Below are positions 26,432-36,052 of a stretch of DNA of 64,000 nucleotides, in pieces (the first letter of the stretch is position 1; the number at the start of each line of letters is the position of its first letter). The notes under the pieces are model-generated. The model did not search any database. It was not told the origin of the DNA and saw only the letters and a list, made by a program, of their open reading frames with translations. The translations under genes were made by a program, and so were the position numbers. Origin of the DNA: an uncultured Bacilli bacterium (GTDB lineage Bacteria; Bacillota_I; Bacilli_A; RF39; UBA660). The stretch covers positions 1 to 64,000 of the forward strand of contig CAJUNE010000002.1 in assembly GCA_910587745.1 (NCBI GenBank), given 5' to 3'.

Positions 26432-28261
26432 ATGGGACTTTATATGTCGATTAGTAGTTTAATTTTTATTGGAATTTTAATGATGGACTTTTTTTCAAAA
26501 GAAAGAGTTAACAATATTGAAACAAGGTTATATAAATATTTACTTATTTTGACTTCAATTGGCTTATCATTAGATATTTTTACTGGTATCCTTTATAATT
26601 TGAATGTTGATTATAATAATTTCTTTTATATGATAGCATCTAAGCTGGTGTTTGTTTATATTGTAGCATGGCTTTTAATTTTTGCTTTCTATATCAAACT
26701 TATTAGTATGCCTAATAGTGAAAATAGAAACAAAAAACTTTATAGTTCTTTTATGATTTTCGCTTTTATATTTATTATTGTAACTCCTTTTATCTTAATA
26801 TTGCCTGTGCATTATATTGAGACTGATGCTACTATTGTTCCGAAAGGAATTTCAATGATTATCGCTTATATTGTTAGCGCTTTGTTAATAATTTATACTA
26901 TTGGTTTAGCAATTAAAAATAGAAAGATAATTTCAAAAAGAAAAATCAAACCTCTTTATGCTTTAGTTATTTTATTAATAGTTAATTTCTTAGCTCAAAA
27001 TTTTTTCCCAGATTTATTTTTAATAAATTTTTTGCTTAGTTTAGTTGTTATATTTATGTATTTTACAATTGAAAATCCTGATGTAAAAATGATTAAAGAA
27101 CTTAATATGGCTAAAGACCAGGCTGAGAAAGCTAATAGAGCTAAGTCTGAATTCTTATCTAATATGTCTCATGAAATTAGAACTCCACTTAATGCAATAG
27201 TTGGTTTTAGCGAATGTTTAATTGAATCTCCTAACTTAGATAGTGAAGCTAAAGATCATGCTAAAGATATTGTTGATGCTTCTAATAACTTACTAGAAAT
27301 AGTAAATGGTATTTTAGATATTTCGAAAATAGAAGCTAATAAAATGGAAATAGTTCCAAAAGAATATAATCCAAAAGAAGTATTTAATGGTCTTTGTAAA
27401 TTAATTATTCCAAGAATTGGAGCTAAACCTATTGAGTTTAGAAGTAATATAACAGAAGATTTACCTGGTATTTTAAAAGGTGATGTTGGTAAACTTAAAC
27501 AAGTAGTTCTTAATATTTTAACTAATGCAGCTAAATATACTGATAGAGGCGAAATAATCTTTAGTGTTAGTTGTATCAATAGAATTGATACTAAAAAATG
27601 TTCACTAAACATCGCTGTTAAAGACACAGGTCGTGGTATAAAAAAGGAAGATATTAATAAATTATTTAATAAATTTGAAAGATTTGATGAAGACCAAAAC
27701 ACTTCTACTGAGGGTACTGGTTTGGGCCTTGCTATAACTAAGAGTTTAACCGAAATGATGGGCGGAAGAATTACTGTATCTAGTAATTATGGCGAAGGCT
27801 CAACATTTAGAATAAATATAGAACAAGATTTAATTAGTATGGAAGCTCCTGTTGGTAGTAGTGAGGAGATCGAAATTGATTACTCTCTTCATAGTGGTAA
27901 AAGAATATTAGTAGTTGATGATTCTAAAATTAATTTAAAAGTTGCTAATAATATTTTAAGACCTTATAACTTTACAATTGTAGAAGCTACAAGCGGATTT
28001 GAAGCCTTAGAGCTTGCTGAAACAGGGACTTTTGATTTAATTTTAATGGATATTATGATGCCTAAAATGAATGGGGTTGAATGTCTTCGTAGATTAAAGG
28101 AAATACCTGGTTTTGATATTCCAGTAGTAGCACTTACTGCGGATGCTATTGAAGGTCAAGATGAAAAATATATTCAAGCTGGTTTTAATGATTACTTATC
28201 AAAACCAATTGATAGATATCAACTTAATAGAGTTTTAAATAAATATTTGGGAGGTAAATAG
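26432..28261 (+). CDS. Membrane hybrid sensor histidine kinase
   Basis: This 609-residue protein has about eight N-terminal helices (residues 1-210) with no separate extracellular sensor domain. A short coiled linker, HisKA (FLSNMSHEIRTPLNA, phospho-His about 245), HATPase_c (N box LNILTNAAKY, G boxes DTGRGI and GTGLGL) and a C-terminal receiver follow. The receiver has DD near residue 493, phospho-acceptor in LILMDIMMP (about 538) and Lys in LSKPI. The signal is probably sensed within the membrane. The next gene supplies Hpt and another receiver, 2 bases downstream, completing a phosphorelay. Confidence 0.94.
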   Translation: MGLYMSISSLIFIGILMMDFFSKERVNNIETRLYKYLLILTSIGLSLDIFTGILYNLNVDYNNFFYMIASKLVFVYIVAWLLIFAFYIKLISMPNSENRNKKLYSSFMIFAFIFIIVTPFILILPVHYIETDATIVPKGISMIIAYIVSALLIIYTIGLAIKNRKIISKRKIKPLYALVILLIVNFLAQNFFPDLFLINFLLSLVVIFMYFTIENPDVKMIKELNMAKDQAEKANRAKSEFLSNMSHEIRTPLNAIVGFSECLIESPNLDSEAKDHAKDIVDASNNLLEIVNGILDISKIEANKMEIVPKEYNPKEVFNGLCKLIIPRIGAKPIEFRSNITEDLPGILKGDVGKLKQVVLNILTNAAKYTDRGEIIFSVSCINRIDTKKCSLNIAVKDTGRGIKKEDINKLFNKFERFDEDQNTSTEGTGLGLAITKSLTEMMGGRITVSSNYGEGSTFRINIEQDLISMEAPVGSSEEIEIDYSLHSGKRILVVDDSKINLKVANNILRPYNFTIVEATSGFEALELAETGTFDLILMDIMMPKMNGVECLRRLKEIPGFDIPVVALTADAIEGQDEKYIQAGFNDYLSKPIDRYQLNRVLNKYLGGK

Positions 28262-28263
28262 GA

Positions 28264-28980
28264 ATGGAAAAAGTAGATATATTAAGAAATAATAATGTTC
28301 AAGTAGATAGTAGTTTGGAATTTTGGGGAGATATGAGTTCTTATAATGATAAACTTAGTAATCTAGAATATTATAGAAATCAACAAGATTTTGAAAACTA
28401 TGGAATTCTTGCTCATAGTACTAAAAGTGAGGCTAAATATTTAGGTTTTATGAATGAAGCAGAAATATTTTTACAACACGAAATGGCTGGTAAAGAAAAA
28501 AATAAAGAATTTATTGATAGTCATTTTGATGAACTTAAAAATACTATTAATAAAATAAATTCTACTTTAGAGGAATATTTTGATTCAAATGATGTAAGTA
28601 CTGATGTTAAAAATATTTTAATAGCTGATGACTCTAGTATTATGCTTAATTTTATAGAACAAACTATTGGAGATGAATATAAAATAATTAAAGCTTCTAA
28701 TGGGAAAGAAGCAATTCTAAAGCTAAATGAATTAAATATTTATGCATTACTTTTAGATCTTAATATGCCAAATACTAATGGCTTTGAAGTTCTAGAATAT
28801 TTAAAAAATAATGATTTAATAGAAAAAATCCCAGTGGTTATTATTACGGGAGATGATACGGAAGAAACAATTAAAAAAGCTTTTTCTTATCCTATTCTTG
28901 ATGTTCTTAATAAACCATTTAAAGAAGATAATATAAAAAGAATTCTTGTTTCTATTAAAAGTTTTTATGAAAAAAATTAA
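28264..28980 (+). CDS. Hpt-receiver phosphorelay protein
   Basis: This 238-residue protein has an N-terminal four-helix Hpt-like domain with AHSTKSEAKYLG (phospho-His about residue 49) and a C-terminal receiver. The receiver has ADDSS, LLLDLNMP (phospho-Asp about 163), the TGD switch Thr and LNKPF Lys. There is no DNA-binding output. GGAGG lies in the end of the kinase gene, so the pair is coupled. Phosphate would pass kinase His to kinase receiver to this Hpt to this receiver; the final target is unknown. Confidence 0.85.
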   Translation: MEKVDILRNNNVQVDSSLEFWGDMSSYNDKLSNLEYYRNQQDFENYGILAHSTKSEAKYLGFMNEAEIFLQHEMAGKEKNKEFIDSHFDELKNTINKINSTLEEYFDSNDVSTDVKNILIADDSSIMLNFIEQTIGDEYKIIKASNGKEAILKLNELNIYALLLDLNMPNTNGFEVLEYLKNNDLIEKIPVVIITGDDTEETIKKAFSYPILDVLNKPFKEDNIKRILVSIKSFYEKN

Positions 28981-29006
28981 GAAACCAATTGTGGTTTCTT
29001 TCTTTA
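28981..29006. terminator. Bidirectional terminator between convergent genes
   Basis: GAAACCA (28981-28987) pairs with TGGTTTC (28992-28998). T-rich tracts follow on both strands, fitting the convergent phosphorelay and 29004 genes. Confidence 0.75.
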
Positions 29007-29987
29007 TTTTCTTGTAATATTTTTAAATATGTAGTTGTCTTCACTTTTTTCAAATACAATTATATATGTTGATAATTTATCTTTATATTCTGTTATATCT
29101 TTATTATCGTATTCTTCCTCGATAATATTATCTTCAATGTCTAAAAGTTTGTTTTCAGATGTTTTAGCAATAATAAATTCAAATGTTAATTCATTATTTT
29201 CTTCATTTGCATTTATAATTTTATTAATAAGATTAATACTATTTGATTCTTCTTTTAGACCTATATATGTATCATTATAATACATAAATTTGATATTATT
29301 ATATATAAACATTTCATTTTTAATATTTATGTCTTCTCCAAATATTTTTTTGGCTGATTCTAATAAACTATCTTTATGGAATGTTATCATATCATTATTG
29401 TTAGTAATTAAAACTTTATTAATGTTTTTATAAGCTATTTTTAATACTAATTCATTTGGAATAGTCTCTCTAGTAATAGTTTTTGTAAATAAATTATATA
29501 TTTCTTCATCATTTATTAATAAATTATCTAATAAATATCCATAGTTTTTAATGTAATAACTACTATCTGGTTTAGTGTCTACTATTGGTTCATTATTATC
29601 TTCTTCTTTATCATTATTCTTTATTTCATCATCTTTTTTATTATCACTCGTTTTGTCTACTACTTTAGTTCTAATATTAAAATAATCGACATCATATAAA
29701 CAATAACAAAAATAACCTATGACTCCTAATAACAATATAATTATTATGTCTCGACGAATGATTTTACCAGTTTTACCACGGCTTAACTTTTTTTCTTCTT
29801 CTTTCATTCTTTTAGTTACTTTAAGTTCTATTTGTTCATCAATTTTATTAGTTAATTCTTTTTCTATATCGACTTTTCGATCTTCTAAATAATTGTTTAA
29901 TTCTATTTCTATACTTTTAATATCAATATTTTTTTCTTTTGGTTCTTTGATTTCTTTCTTTTTTGTTTCATTTGCTTTTCTTGGCAT
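29004..29987 (-). CDS. Single-pass membrane protein with charged cytoplasmic coil, unknown function
   Basis: I do not recognise a named domain. The 327-residue protein starts with about 90 highly charged residues (Lys/Glu, coiled-coil-like), then one helix near 95-115 (RRDIIIILLLGVIGYFCYCL). A low-complexity Asp/Asn/Lys linker and a 190-residue extracytoplasmic domain follow. The lack of a signal peptide and an in-out orientation fit a type II membrane protein. The extracellular domain could be a sensor or wall-associated domain. Confidence 0.6.
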   Translation of the reverse strand: MPRKANETKKKEIKEPKEKNIDIKSIEIELNNYLEDRKVDIEKELTNKIDEQIELKVTKRMKEEEKKLSRGKTGKIIRRDIIIILLLGVIGYFCYCLYDVDYFNIRTKVVDKTSDNKKDDEIKNNDKEEDNNEPIVDTKPDSSYYIKNYGYLLDNLLINDEEIYNLFTKTITRETIPNELVLKIAYKNINKVLITNNNDMITFHKDSLLESAKKIFGEDINIKNEMFIYNNIKFMYYNDTYIGLKEESNSINLINKIINANEENNELTFEFIIAKTSENKLLDIEDNIIEEEYDNKDITEYKDKLSTYIIVFEKSEDNYIFKNITRK

Positions 29988-30074
29988 ATTTTTAACCTCT
30001 TCCCTGAATTTTTTTAAAACTAATCTATATTCATTCTATCATATATTTAGATTAAAAACTATACCTTTTTATGT

Positions 30075-30686
30075 TTAAAGCTTATTTATAAAGCTTTTAA
30101 AGATTAAGTAACTGTTGTTATCATTAATTGATTCAGGATGCCATTCTAAACCTATAAAATATTTTAAATGAGATAATTCAACAGCTTCAATTATATTATC
30201 TTCACTTTTAGCACTTATCAGCATATTTGTATATGGTATTCCCGTATGATGCCTACTGTTGACTAGTATTTCTTCTTTATTTAATATATCATATAATCTA
30301 CTTCCTTTTTTTATTTTTACTTTATGCACATATTTGTTAGTACTATAATGGTTATTAACTTTTATTTCTCTTCTATCATTAAAATATTCAGCCATACTTT
30401 GCATTCCTAAACATATACCTAATGTAGGAATATTTTTTTCTATTAAATATTTAACTAATTTAAAGTCGTTTTCATGAAAGTTTTCTCCTCCAGATAAAAT
30501 TATACCATCACATATGTTTACCCCTTCTATAAGCTTGTTAAATTCGATATTAATGGGTATTCCAATTATACTTACATTAAAATCTTGGAATCTTGAAAAC
30601 AAATCTTTTCTTGTGCCAATAAAATCAATGTTATTTTCTTTAAATTCACGTATTATTATACCTACTCTTTTTATATTAATCACCAT
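30075..30686 (-). CDS. Class I glutamine amidotransferase-like hydrolase (peptidase C26, PuuD-like)
   Basis: This 203-residue protein shows the nucleophile elbow GICLGMQ (Cys about 96) and the catalytic His/Glu in LEWHPES (about 185). These match gamma-glutamyl-GABA hydrolase-type C26 enzymes, though it is shorter than the usual 240-250 residues. It would cleave gamma-glutamyl amides. The start codon is not well supported, since no good ribosome-binding site precedes ATG 30686. There is no linked synthetase; the substrate is unknown. Confidence 0.85.
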   Translation of the reverse strand: MVINIKRVGIIIREFKENNIDFIGTRKDLFSRFQDFNVSIIGIPINIEFNKLIEGVNICDGIILSGGENFHENDFKLVKYLIEKNIPTLGICLGMQSMAEYFNDRREIKVNNHYSTNKYVHKVKIKKGSRLYDILNKEEILVNSRHHTGIPYTNMLISAKSEDNIIEAVELSHLKYFIGLEWHPESINDNNSYLIFKSFINKL

Positions 30687-30724
30687 TATATTTTATTATT
30701 CTTATATATTATTTATAAATAAAA

Positions 30725-30743
30725 AATAGAGATAGCCTCCATT
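30725..30743 (-). terminator. Rho-independent terminator after the flavodoxin-like gene
   Basis: On minus, AATGGAG and CTCTATT form a 7-bp stem (one G-U) with a 5-nt loop and a T-rich tail. Confidence 0.65.
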
Positions 30744-30770
30744 TATATTTTATAATAATTAATTATAATG

Positions 30771-31319
30771 TTATTTCTCAATTTTATCTTTTATGTCTTT
30801 TACTATTTTATTTAATTTTTCAATAGAATACATTTTATTTATATCATCTATTTCTAATATATCTCCACTTGTAAAATTATATAAATATTCAAATTCAAAA
30901 TATAAAAATTCACTAATTCCTAAAAAATATTTTTTTATGTCTTGAACGACTTCTTCTTGTTCTTCTTCAGACATTTGCCCAATAGTAATTAAATAAATTT
31001 TTTTACCTCTTAATTTTTCACTGGAACAATAAGGATTTAATCTATCAATTATATTTTTTAATATTCCTGTAATTTGATTCATATAAATTGGTGACATTAT
31101 TACTATTTTATTACACTTATCTATTGCTTCATAAACCTGTTTCATATCATCATTTAAAATACAAGTATTATTTTTATTTTTTGCACAAGCATTGCAACCT
31201 CCACAATACTTTATATTTAAATCTGCGACAGAAAGAAAAATGTCAGTATCATTTTTTATCATTTTTAAAAAATTATAGCTATTATGTTTTCTATTACTTC
31301 CACTTATATATAAGTTCAT
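30771..31319 (-). CDS. Flavodoxin-fold NAD(P)H-dependent FMN reductase-like protein
   Basis: This 182-residue protein has an FMN phosphate-loop-like N terminus (YISGSNRKHNSYN), a YCGGCNACAKNKNNTC cysteine cluster typical of iron-sulfur flavoproteins and small NADPH-FMN reductases, and IVIMSPIYMNQITG contacting FMN. The cysteines might bind a cluster or metal. GGAGG precedes the ATG. It follows the GH25 gene by 12 bases, so co-transcription is likely although no functional link is apparent. Confidence 0.85.
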   Translation of the reverse strand: MNLYISGSNRKHNSYNFLKMIKNDTDIFLSVADLNIKYCGGCNACAKNKNNTCILNDDMKQVYEAIDKCNKIVIMSPIYMNQITGILKNIIDRLNPYCSSEKLRGKKIYLITIGQMSEEEQEEVVQDIKKYFLGISEFLYFEFEYLYNFTSGDILEIDDINKMYSIEKLNKIVKDIKDKIEK

Positions 31320-31331
31320 TTATTATTCCTC

Positions 31332-32552
31332 CTAATTCTTATTTTTATATCTTATGTCTATATCGACATCAACATTTATTCCATCTACTCTACCATTACT
31401 ACATATTTGCCAATAATGATAATTACCCTTATAAGATGTTGATTTGGCATAATGTGCTAACCAGATTGGATAGTCTGTGTCTAACCATATTTGCTCTAAA
31501 TAGTTTTTACTACCATATAATAAACCTTTATATCCTTTACTTTTAAAATAATTTAAATAACTATTGGCCATGTCTGTTAATTTGTAAAAACTTAAATTAA
31601 AGTCATTATAGAAACTCCAATTTTCCCAGTCATAGGCTACTCCTAATTCTACTTTATAGGGTTTTATTTGTTCATATATCCACTCGGCATCTTTTAAAAC
31701 TTTTTCTTTGCTATTAGCATAAGAATAAAAATATACTCCTACTGGCATTCCTATTTCATTAGCTTTTGTTATATTTTCTATAAACTTACCATCTAAAAAA
31801 TATTCGCCTTTTATTCCTTTTGTTCCACCAACTCGCAAAATAACAAACTCTACTCCTGCTTCTTTTATCCGCTTGAAATCAACTGTTCCTTGCCATTCTG
31901 ATAAGTCCAAACCTATCTCAGTATCTTCATTCTTATGTTTTTCAACTATATCACTAAAATAGGTTTTTGGTGATGGCTTACTACTGTTATTATTTCCTGA
32001 ATTAGGTTTAGGTTCAATAACATATAAATTAAATTTCTTCTCAGTAATATTATTTGAAGAATCAGTAGCTTTAAATGTAAGAGGATAGGTTCCTACTGTA
32101 TCCATATCATATTCACCAATAATTTCACAAGATGGATTATCGTCATAGTTATCACCACACATTATTTTTTCAGTTAAATTGACTTTACTACCTTTATTTA
32201 CTGTGTAACTAGAACCTAACCAAACTACTGGTGGTGTAGTATCTTTGATATTTAGCTCATATGAATATGGAATTTTGATATTATCTTCATTTATATATTC
32301 AAATTTTATTTCTTTTTCTCCAATAATGGTGGTATCTATATTATAATCGTTTGTTATAAAACCATTGATATTTGTTATAAAATCCGATACTTTTACTTTA
32401 CTTAAAAACTCTGTTTCTAAATCCTCTTTTAATTCTACAACTATTTTAGCGTTTTTTAGCTCTATTTTTTTGTTAATCTTTACTCCTACAAGAATAAATA
32501 ATACTATTGATAAAATACTTAGACTTGCTATAACTATATTTTTTTTATTCAT
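31332..32552 (-). CDS. Membrane-anchored GH25 lysozyme with Ig-like domain
   Basis: This 406-residue protein has an N-terminal membrane helix (about 5-27), a DUF5011-type bacterial Ig domain (about 105-180, DTTPPVVWLG to LYVIEP), a short Asn/Ser/Pro linker and a GH25 muramidase domain (about 210-402). Catalytic-type residues are GLDLSEWQG, AYDWEN and the final DVDIDI strand. It cleaves peptidoglycan beta-1,4 bonds outside the cell, probably for remodelling. A second GH25 protein with LysM domains lies at 59608. Confidence 0.92.
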   Translation of the reverse strand: MNKKNIVIASLSILSIVLFILVGVKINKKIELKNAKIVVELKEDLETEFLSKVKVSDFITNINGFITNDYNIDTTIIGEKEIKFEYINEDNIKIPYSYELNIKDTTPPVVWLGSSYTVNKGSKVNLTEKIMCGDNYDDNPSCEIIGEYDMDTVGTYPLTFKATDSSNNITEKKFNLYVIEPKPNSGNNNSSKPSPKTYFSDIVEKHKNEDTEIGLDLSEWQGTVDFKRIKEAGVEFVILRVGGTKGIKGEYFLDGKFIENITKANEIGMPVGVYFYSYANSKEKVLKDAEWIYEQIKPYKVELGVAYDWENWSFYNDFNLSFYKLTDMANSYLNYFKSKGYKGLLYGSKNYLEQIWLDTDYPIWLAHYAKSTSYKGNYHYWQICSNGRVDGINVDVDIDIRYKNKN

Positions 32553-32643
32553 TTTATTTTCTTCTTTCTTAAATTGGTTATTTTTTAATATTTTCTTCTA
32601 TTATAATCATTTATTATTTCTAAATTAGATAAATTTGTAATCT

Positions 32644-34125
32644 TTAACTGGTTTGTAAAGTTGTTTCTTCTACTAATTTTTCATATATTTTTACCATTGC
32701 TAAAGTATCTAACTCGCAATATTTAAGTAAGTTTTTTCTTGTTTTTTCTTGCTCTTCTTTAGTCATATTTTTTAAGTTTTTAAAACTATTCATCGCTTCA
32801 CTACCATTATGAATATTATCTAACGCATGATAATCTAAATTTCTATCATTAGGAAATAAAGCTGGCAAAACATACTTTATAGAATAAGACCCTTGCATTT
32901 CTTTAGTGTAATAACTCCTGTTTTTAAACGGAATCATTAAATCTTTTATGTTATTATAAATATTCATTAAATGCTCACTTAAATCGGGATATAAACTGGC
33001 TAATTTTTTAATTATCATTTTCTCAAAACTAGAATTATACGCGATTACACATGTATTTTTTGGAATATCCTTAATAAGCCGCTCTGCTAAATCTCTTCTA
33101 GGATCAGTATTTATTTTTGCTAAAAATTCTGCATGCTTTAATGTACCATTTTCATTTTCTAAATAATGTAAAGAATATTGAAATGGTATTTGTTCATAAG
33201 GACTCGAATTTTCTAATACTGGTATTGATTCCTGAAAAGTTTCAAAATCTAAAAAATACATAGGAAATGTTAATGTGTTTAAAAACTCTTTTATTTCATC
33301 TTTTTTGATACTTGGTTCTTTGTCATTTAACTCAAAATCAATTTGTTCTAAATATTTATTATTTAATTTCTCTTGTAATAATTCTTTAAAACTTATTTTG
33401 TTTTTATTATATAATTTAAACTTATTTGATATGCTCATTCCCCTTATATCGAAAACGTTAGGTCTAACTAAATTATTAGTACAATATTTAAAAAATGGGC
33501 AATCATAGGGTTTAACACAATGCATTCCTATATCTTGTTTTGGCTCACTTTTCTCTTTAATATATTCATTTATTTCTTCTATGTTTTTTTCTATTTCCTC
33601 TTGTTTTTGAAGTGCTATATCTGTTACGTCCTCGATTATAAATAATTTTCTTAAATCTAACTTTTTTCCTCGGATGTATTTGGAATTGATATAAACAATC
33701 GAGGCTTTTGTTATATTGTATCCTAAACTTTTTAAGACATATACTTGATATGAAACATCTTCTAAATAAATATCACTGATACTTGTGGAACTTTTTACTT
33801 CATATATTTCATATCTATCATGATCCTTTTTTAAAATATCAACACTACAAAAATTATTATTATAAGAAAACGATGCTTCTGTAATTATTACACTATCTTG
33901 TTTTAAAGTTTCTTCTGTGTCTTTAATCATTACTTGTAAATTTTCATTAAATTCTATATCAATTGACTTACCTAATAGGTGTTTAGCTATAATTCCTACT
34001 TCAGTACCATTTTCTAAAACTCCCTCATTATTTGTATCTTCTTTTACTTCTGGTTTAAATTCATTTAACCAAAGCATTTTTAAACATTGATGAGCATTGC
34101 AATATTTAGATTTTGATAAATACAT
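32644..34125 (-). CDS. DUF2779 protein: Cas4-like N-terminal nuclease plus DnaQ-like exonuclease
   Basis: This 493-residue protein has an N-terminal half with a Cas4/RecB-type layout (SVDILKKD and YEVKSS motif II/III, and cysteines at about residues 9, 14 and a CVKPYDCPFFKYC cluster at about 208-220). The C-terminal half is DUF2779 (PF11074) with DnaQ-like acidic motifs: FLDFETF (about 294), AYNSSFEK (about 365) and YCELDTLAM (about 470). Two nuclease activities in one chain are implied. The next gene is a uracil-glycosylase-like DUF4918 protein 15 bases upstream in the same direction, suggesting a DNA-repair or nucleic-acid-processing unit. Confidence 0.85.
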   Translation of the reverse strand: MYLSKSKYCNAHQCLKMLWLNEFKPEVKEDTNNEGVLENGTEVGIIAKHLLGKSIDIEFNENLQVMIKDTEETLKQDSVIITEASFSYNNNFCSVDILKKDHDRYEIYEVKSSTSISDIYLEDVSYQVYVLKSLGYNITKASIVYINSKYIRGKKLDLRKLFIIEDVTDIALQKQEEIEKNIEEINEYIKEKSEPKQDIGMHCVKPYDCPFFKYCTNNLVRPNVFDIRGMSISNKFKLYNKNKISFKELLQEKLNNKYLEQIDFELNDKEPSIKKDEIKEFLNTLTFPMYFLDFETFQESIPVLENSSPYEQIPFQYSLHYLENENGTLKHAEFLAKINTDPRRDLAERLIKDIPKNTCVIAYNSSFEKMIIKKLASLYPDLSEHLMNIYNNIKDLMIPFKNRSYYTKEMQGSYSIKYVLPALFPNDRNLDYHALDNIHNGSEAMNSFKNLKNMTKEEQEKTRKNLLKYCELDTLAMVKIYEKLVEETTLQTS

Positions 34126-34140
34126 TTTAACCCTCCTAAC

Positions 34141-34854
34141 TTAGTTTCTATTTTTTAAAGCATCAATATATTTATTTAAATATTTGTTTTTATCTTTGCT
34201 GTTATATTGCATTATAAACCTGGGATGCTCTAAAGCTATAATCTTATCAAAGAATTTATATTCTTTATTTATTCTAGTTATAAAATTATAGTTTTCTCCA
34301 CTTCCTATACAAAAACAAATAGAAGTGTCTATGCCTAAAGAAATTTGCTTTTTTAAAGATTCAATAATAAAATTATATAAAGCTTTTTCTAATTTTTTAT
34401 TTTCATAATAATTTGAATTAATTTCATTTCCTTTGCTACTTTTATTTATAATACCTACTGGACAAATAAAACTCATAAAAAAGTCTTTATAGAATTTTTC
34501 ACAACCTCCATATTGTTCCATAACATCATATAAAAAATTTGAGGATGATTTATTTATATAAAAATTATCAATCATAATTCCTGTTTCTTTATAAAGATGA
34601 TTGGCATCTTCAAATGGTATTCCAGTCATTGCTGTACCTTTTCTTGCTGGAGAACTTCCTAGTATTAAATATCTTTTATTATTGTCATTATAATATTTTT
34701 TATAAAATCTATTTGTAATAGCTTTTATTTGCTCTTTATTTTGACCATTAAAGGGATTACTAATACTATAATTATCAAATAATTTTAAAGATATGGTTGC
34801 TAGCCAATTATTAAATTCTAATACATTATCTGAAAAAGTTTTTTGTTTAACCAT
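34141..34854 (-). CDS. DUF4918 / SMUG2-like uracil-DNA glycosylase family protein
   Basis: This 237-residue protein has the UDG-fold motif 1 region LILGSSPARKGTAMTGIPFED (residues about 63-83) and the motif 2 HPRFIMQY (about 212), as in DUF4918/SMUG2-type proteins. It would remove damaged bases from DNA; substrate range is unknown. It lies upstream of the DUF2779 nuclease with a 15-base gap, so the two are likely translated from one message. Confidence 0.85.
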   Translation of the reverse strand: MVKQKTFSDNVLEFNNWLATISLKLFDNYSISNPFNGQNKEQIKAITNRFYKKYYNDNNKRYLILGSSPARKGTAMTGIPFEDANHLYKETGIMIDNFYINKSSSNFLYDVMEQYGGCEKFYKDFFMSFICPVGIINKSSKGNEINSNYYENKKLEKALYNFIIESLKKQISLGIDTSICFCIGSGENYNFITRINKEYKFFDKIIALEHPRFIMQYNSKDKNKYLNKYIDALKNRN

Positions 34855-34878
34855 TTTATTTATTTTCCTTTCTAATTT

Positions 34879-35306
34879 TTAAAATGTATTTCGGCTTGCC
34901 CTTATATTTAATATTTTTTTCACATCCTCATACTTTTATCTTCATCTTCTAAATCTAGCATCAGCCATTTTTGATGATTACATTCCCTAGTGTCCAAATA
35001 AATTTCTTGTATTTCAATACAAAAGTGAGGTAACATATTTTCAAATTGTTCTTTTTCCTTTTTTCAAATAACAATCATTACACAAAAATAGTTTTCTCTT
35101 GGATATACAGCACATAGAGTTCTACTACCTTTTTTGAACTTTATATTCCAGCCGAATTCCAAACTACATTTGCTAAATTCAAATTTAGGATTTACATTAT
35201 AATTGCTTCTTATAAATTCACAAAAGTTATCCCATAGTTCATTATTGATATAATTGCTCATTTCATATTCGCTAGGAATATGTTTAAAATCTTCCTTACT
35301 AAACAT
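34879..35306 (-). pseudogene. DUF3788 family gene broken by a TGA codon and a frameshift
   Basis: The intact part (35306 to 35067) encodes 80 residues of a DUF3788-like protein (SKCSLEFGWNIKFKKGSRTLCAVYP). The frame then hits TGA at 35066-35064 but continues downstream with family-like sequence (KEKEQFENMLPHF, then KWLMLDLEDEDKS). A 1-base deletion then moves the ending YEDVKKILNIRASRNTF into another frame, stopping at 34881-34879. Two lesions indicate a decaying gene or sequencing errors. The TGA sits where relatives have Gly, one base from GGA. Confidence 0.75.
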
Positions 35307-35340
35307 AAATATCTCCTATAACGTTACTTGCATTTTGTAA

Positions 35341-35859
35341 TTATCTGTGTCTTATATAATTTAATGTTTTAGTTGTTAATGGTTTTAATATTAAATACAT
35401 AATATATCCAATAATTCCACCTGTGACATTAGTTATTAAATCTGTTATGTCTGCTGACCTAACTCCATTTATCAAAGGCTGTAATAGTTCGATACTTAAG
35501 CTTAATAAAAAAGTATAAAAAACAACTTTTAATAGTTTATCATTTTCTTTTTTTACTAAAGGCATTAAAAAACCAAAAGGAATCGTCATTATCACATTTA
35601 ATCCAACTTGTCTAATAAAGTCTCCTCTACCATTTAAAACATCAATAAAAGGAACCAAATTCATTCTATCATATGGATGATTAAATATAAATGGTAAAGA
35701 TGTTATTATAGGCATTAAGGTAAAATATAGTACAAAAGATAAGTATATATACATAAGAGTATTTATAAGTAGTATATCTTTACCTTCTTCTTTCCATTTC
35801 TTATAAAATTTCCAAAAATATATTATTATTAAAATTACAAAATCCATTAATTCTTTCAT
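35341..35859 (-). CDS. VanZ-like membrane protein
   Basis: This 172-residue protein has four to five helices. The NHPYDRMNLVPFIDV segment and the GLNVIMTIPFGFLMPL plus SIELLQ...DITDLITNVTGGIIGY motifs match the VanZ-like family (PF04892), which includes teicoplanin-resistance VanZ but is mostly of unknown function. The upstream 175-bp repeat (R1) supplies a promoter copy shared with the ABM-like gene. No vanHAX genes are near, so resistance is not implied. Confidence 0.85.
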   Translation of the reverse strand: MKELMDFVILIIIYFWKFYKKWKEEGKDILLINTLMYIYLSFVLYFTLMPIITSLPFIFNHPYDRMNLVPFIDVLNGRGDFIRQVGLNVIMTIPFGFLMPLVKKENDKLLKVVFYTFLLSLSIELLQPLINGVRSADITDLITNVTGGIIGYIMYLILKPLTTKTLNYIRHR

Positions 35860-35877
35860 ATTATTTTTCTCCTCAAT

Positions 35878-36052
35878 AAATTACTATTTATGCACAACTT
35901 TGTATTAAATATTATACCATTAAAAAAGCAAAATCTAAACTGATTCTACTCTTATTTTAAAAAAAAATTATCTAGTCTAACACCTAGTATTATAGAAATT
36001 TGGTATAAGTTTTTAAGCAAAAAAAGTGGAACCTTTCAACTCCTTCAGGGGG
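35878..36052 (-). repeat. R1: 175-bp upstream-region repeat, copy 1
   Basis: It is a direct repeat of 36581-36755 (same length, mostly identical, scattered substitutions). In gene orientation it carries a terminator-like hairpin (GGAGTT-GAAA-GGTTCC, kept by G-U pairs, plus T run), a TTTAGA-17-TATAAT promoter (35939-35911) and the leader of the VanZ-like gene. Confidence 0.85.

Noticed and set aside
35064..35066. TGA read as glycine (as in SR1/Gracilibacteria)
   Set aside because: The gene also has a frameshift, TGA ends other genes normally, and no other gene contains an internal TGA. A mutation or error explains it better.
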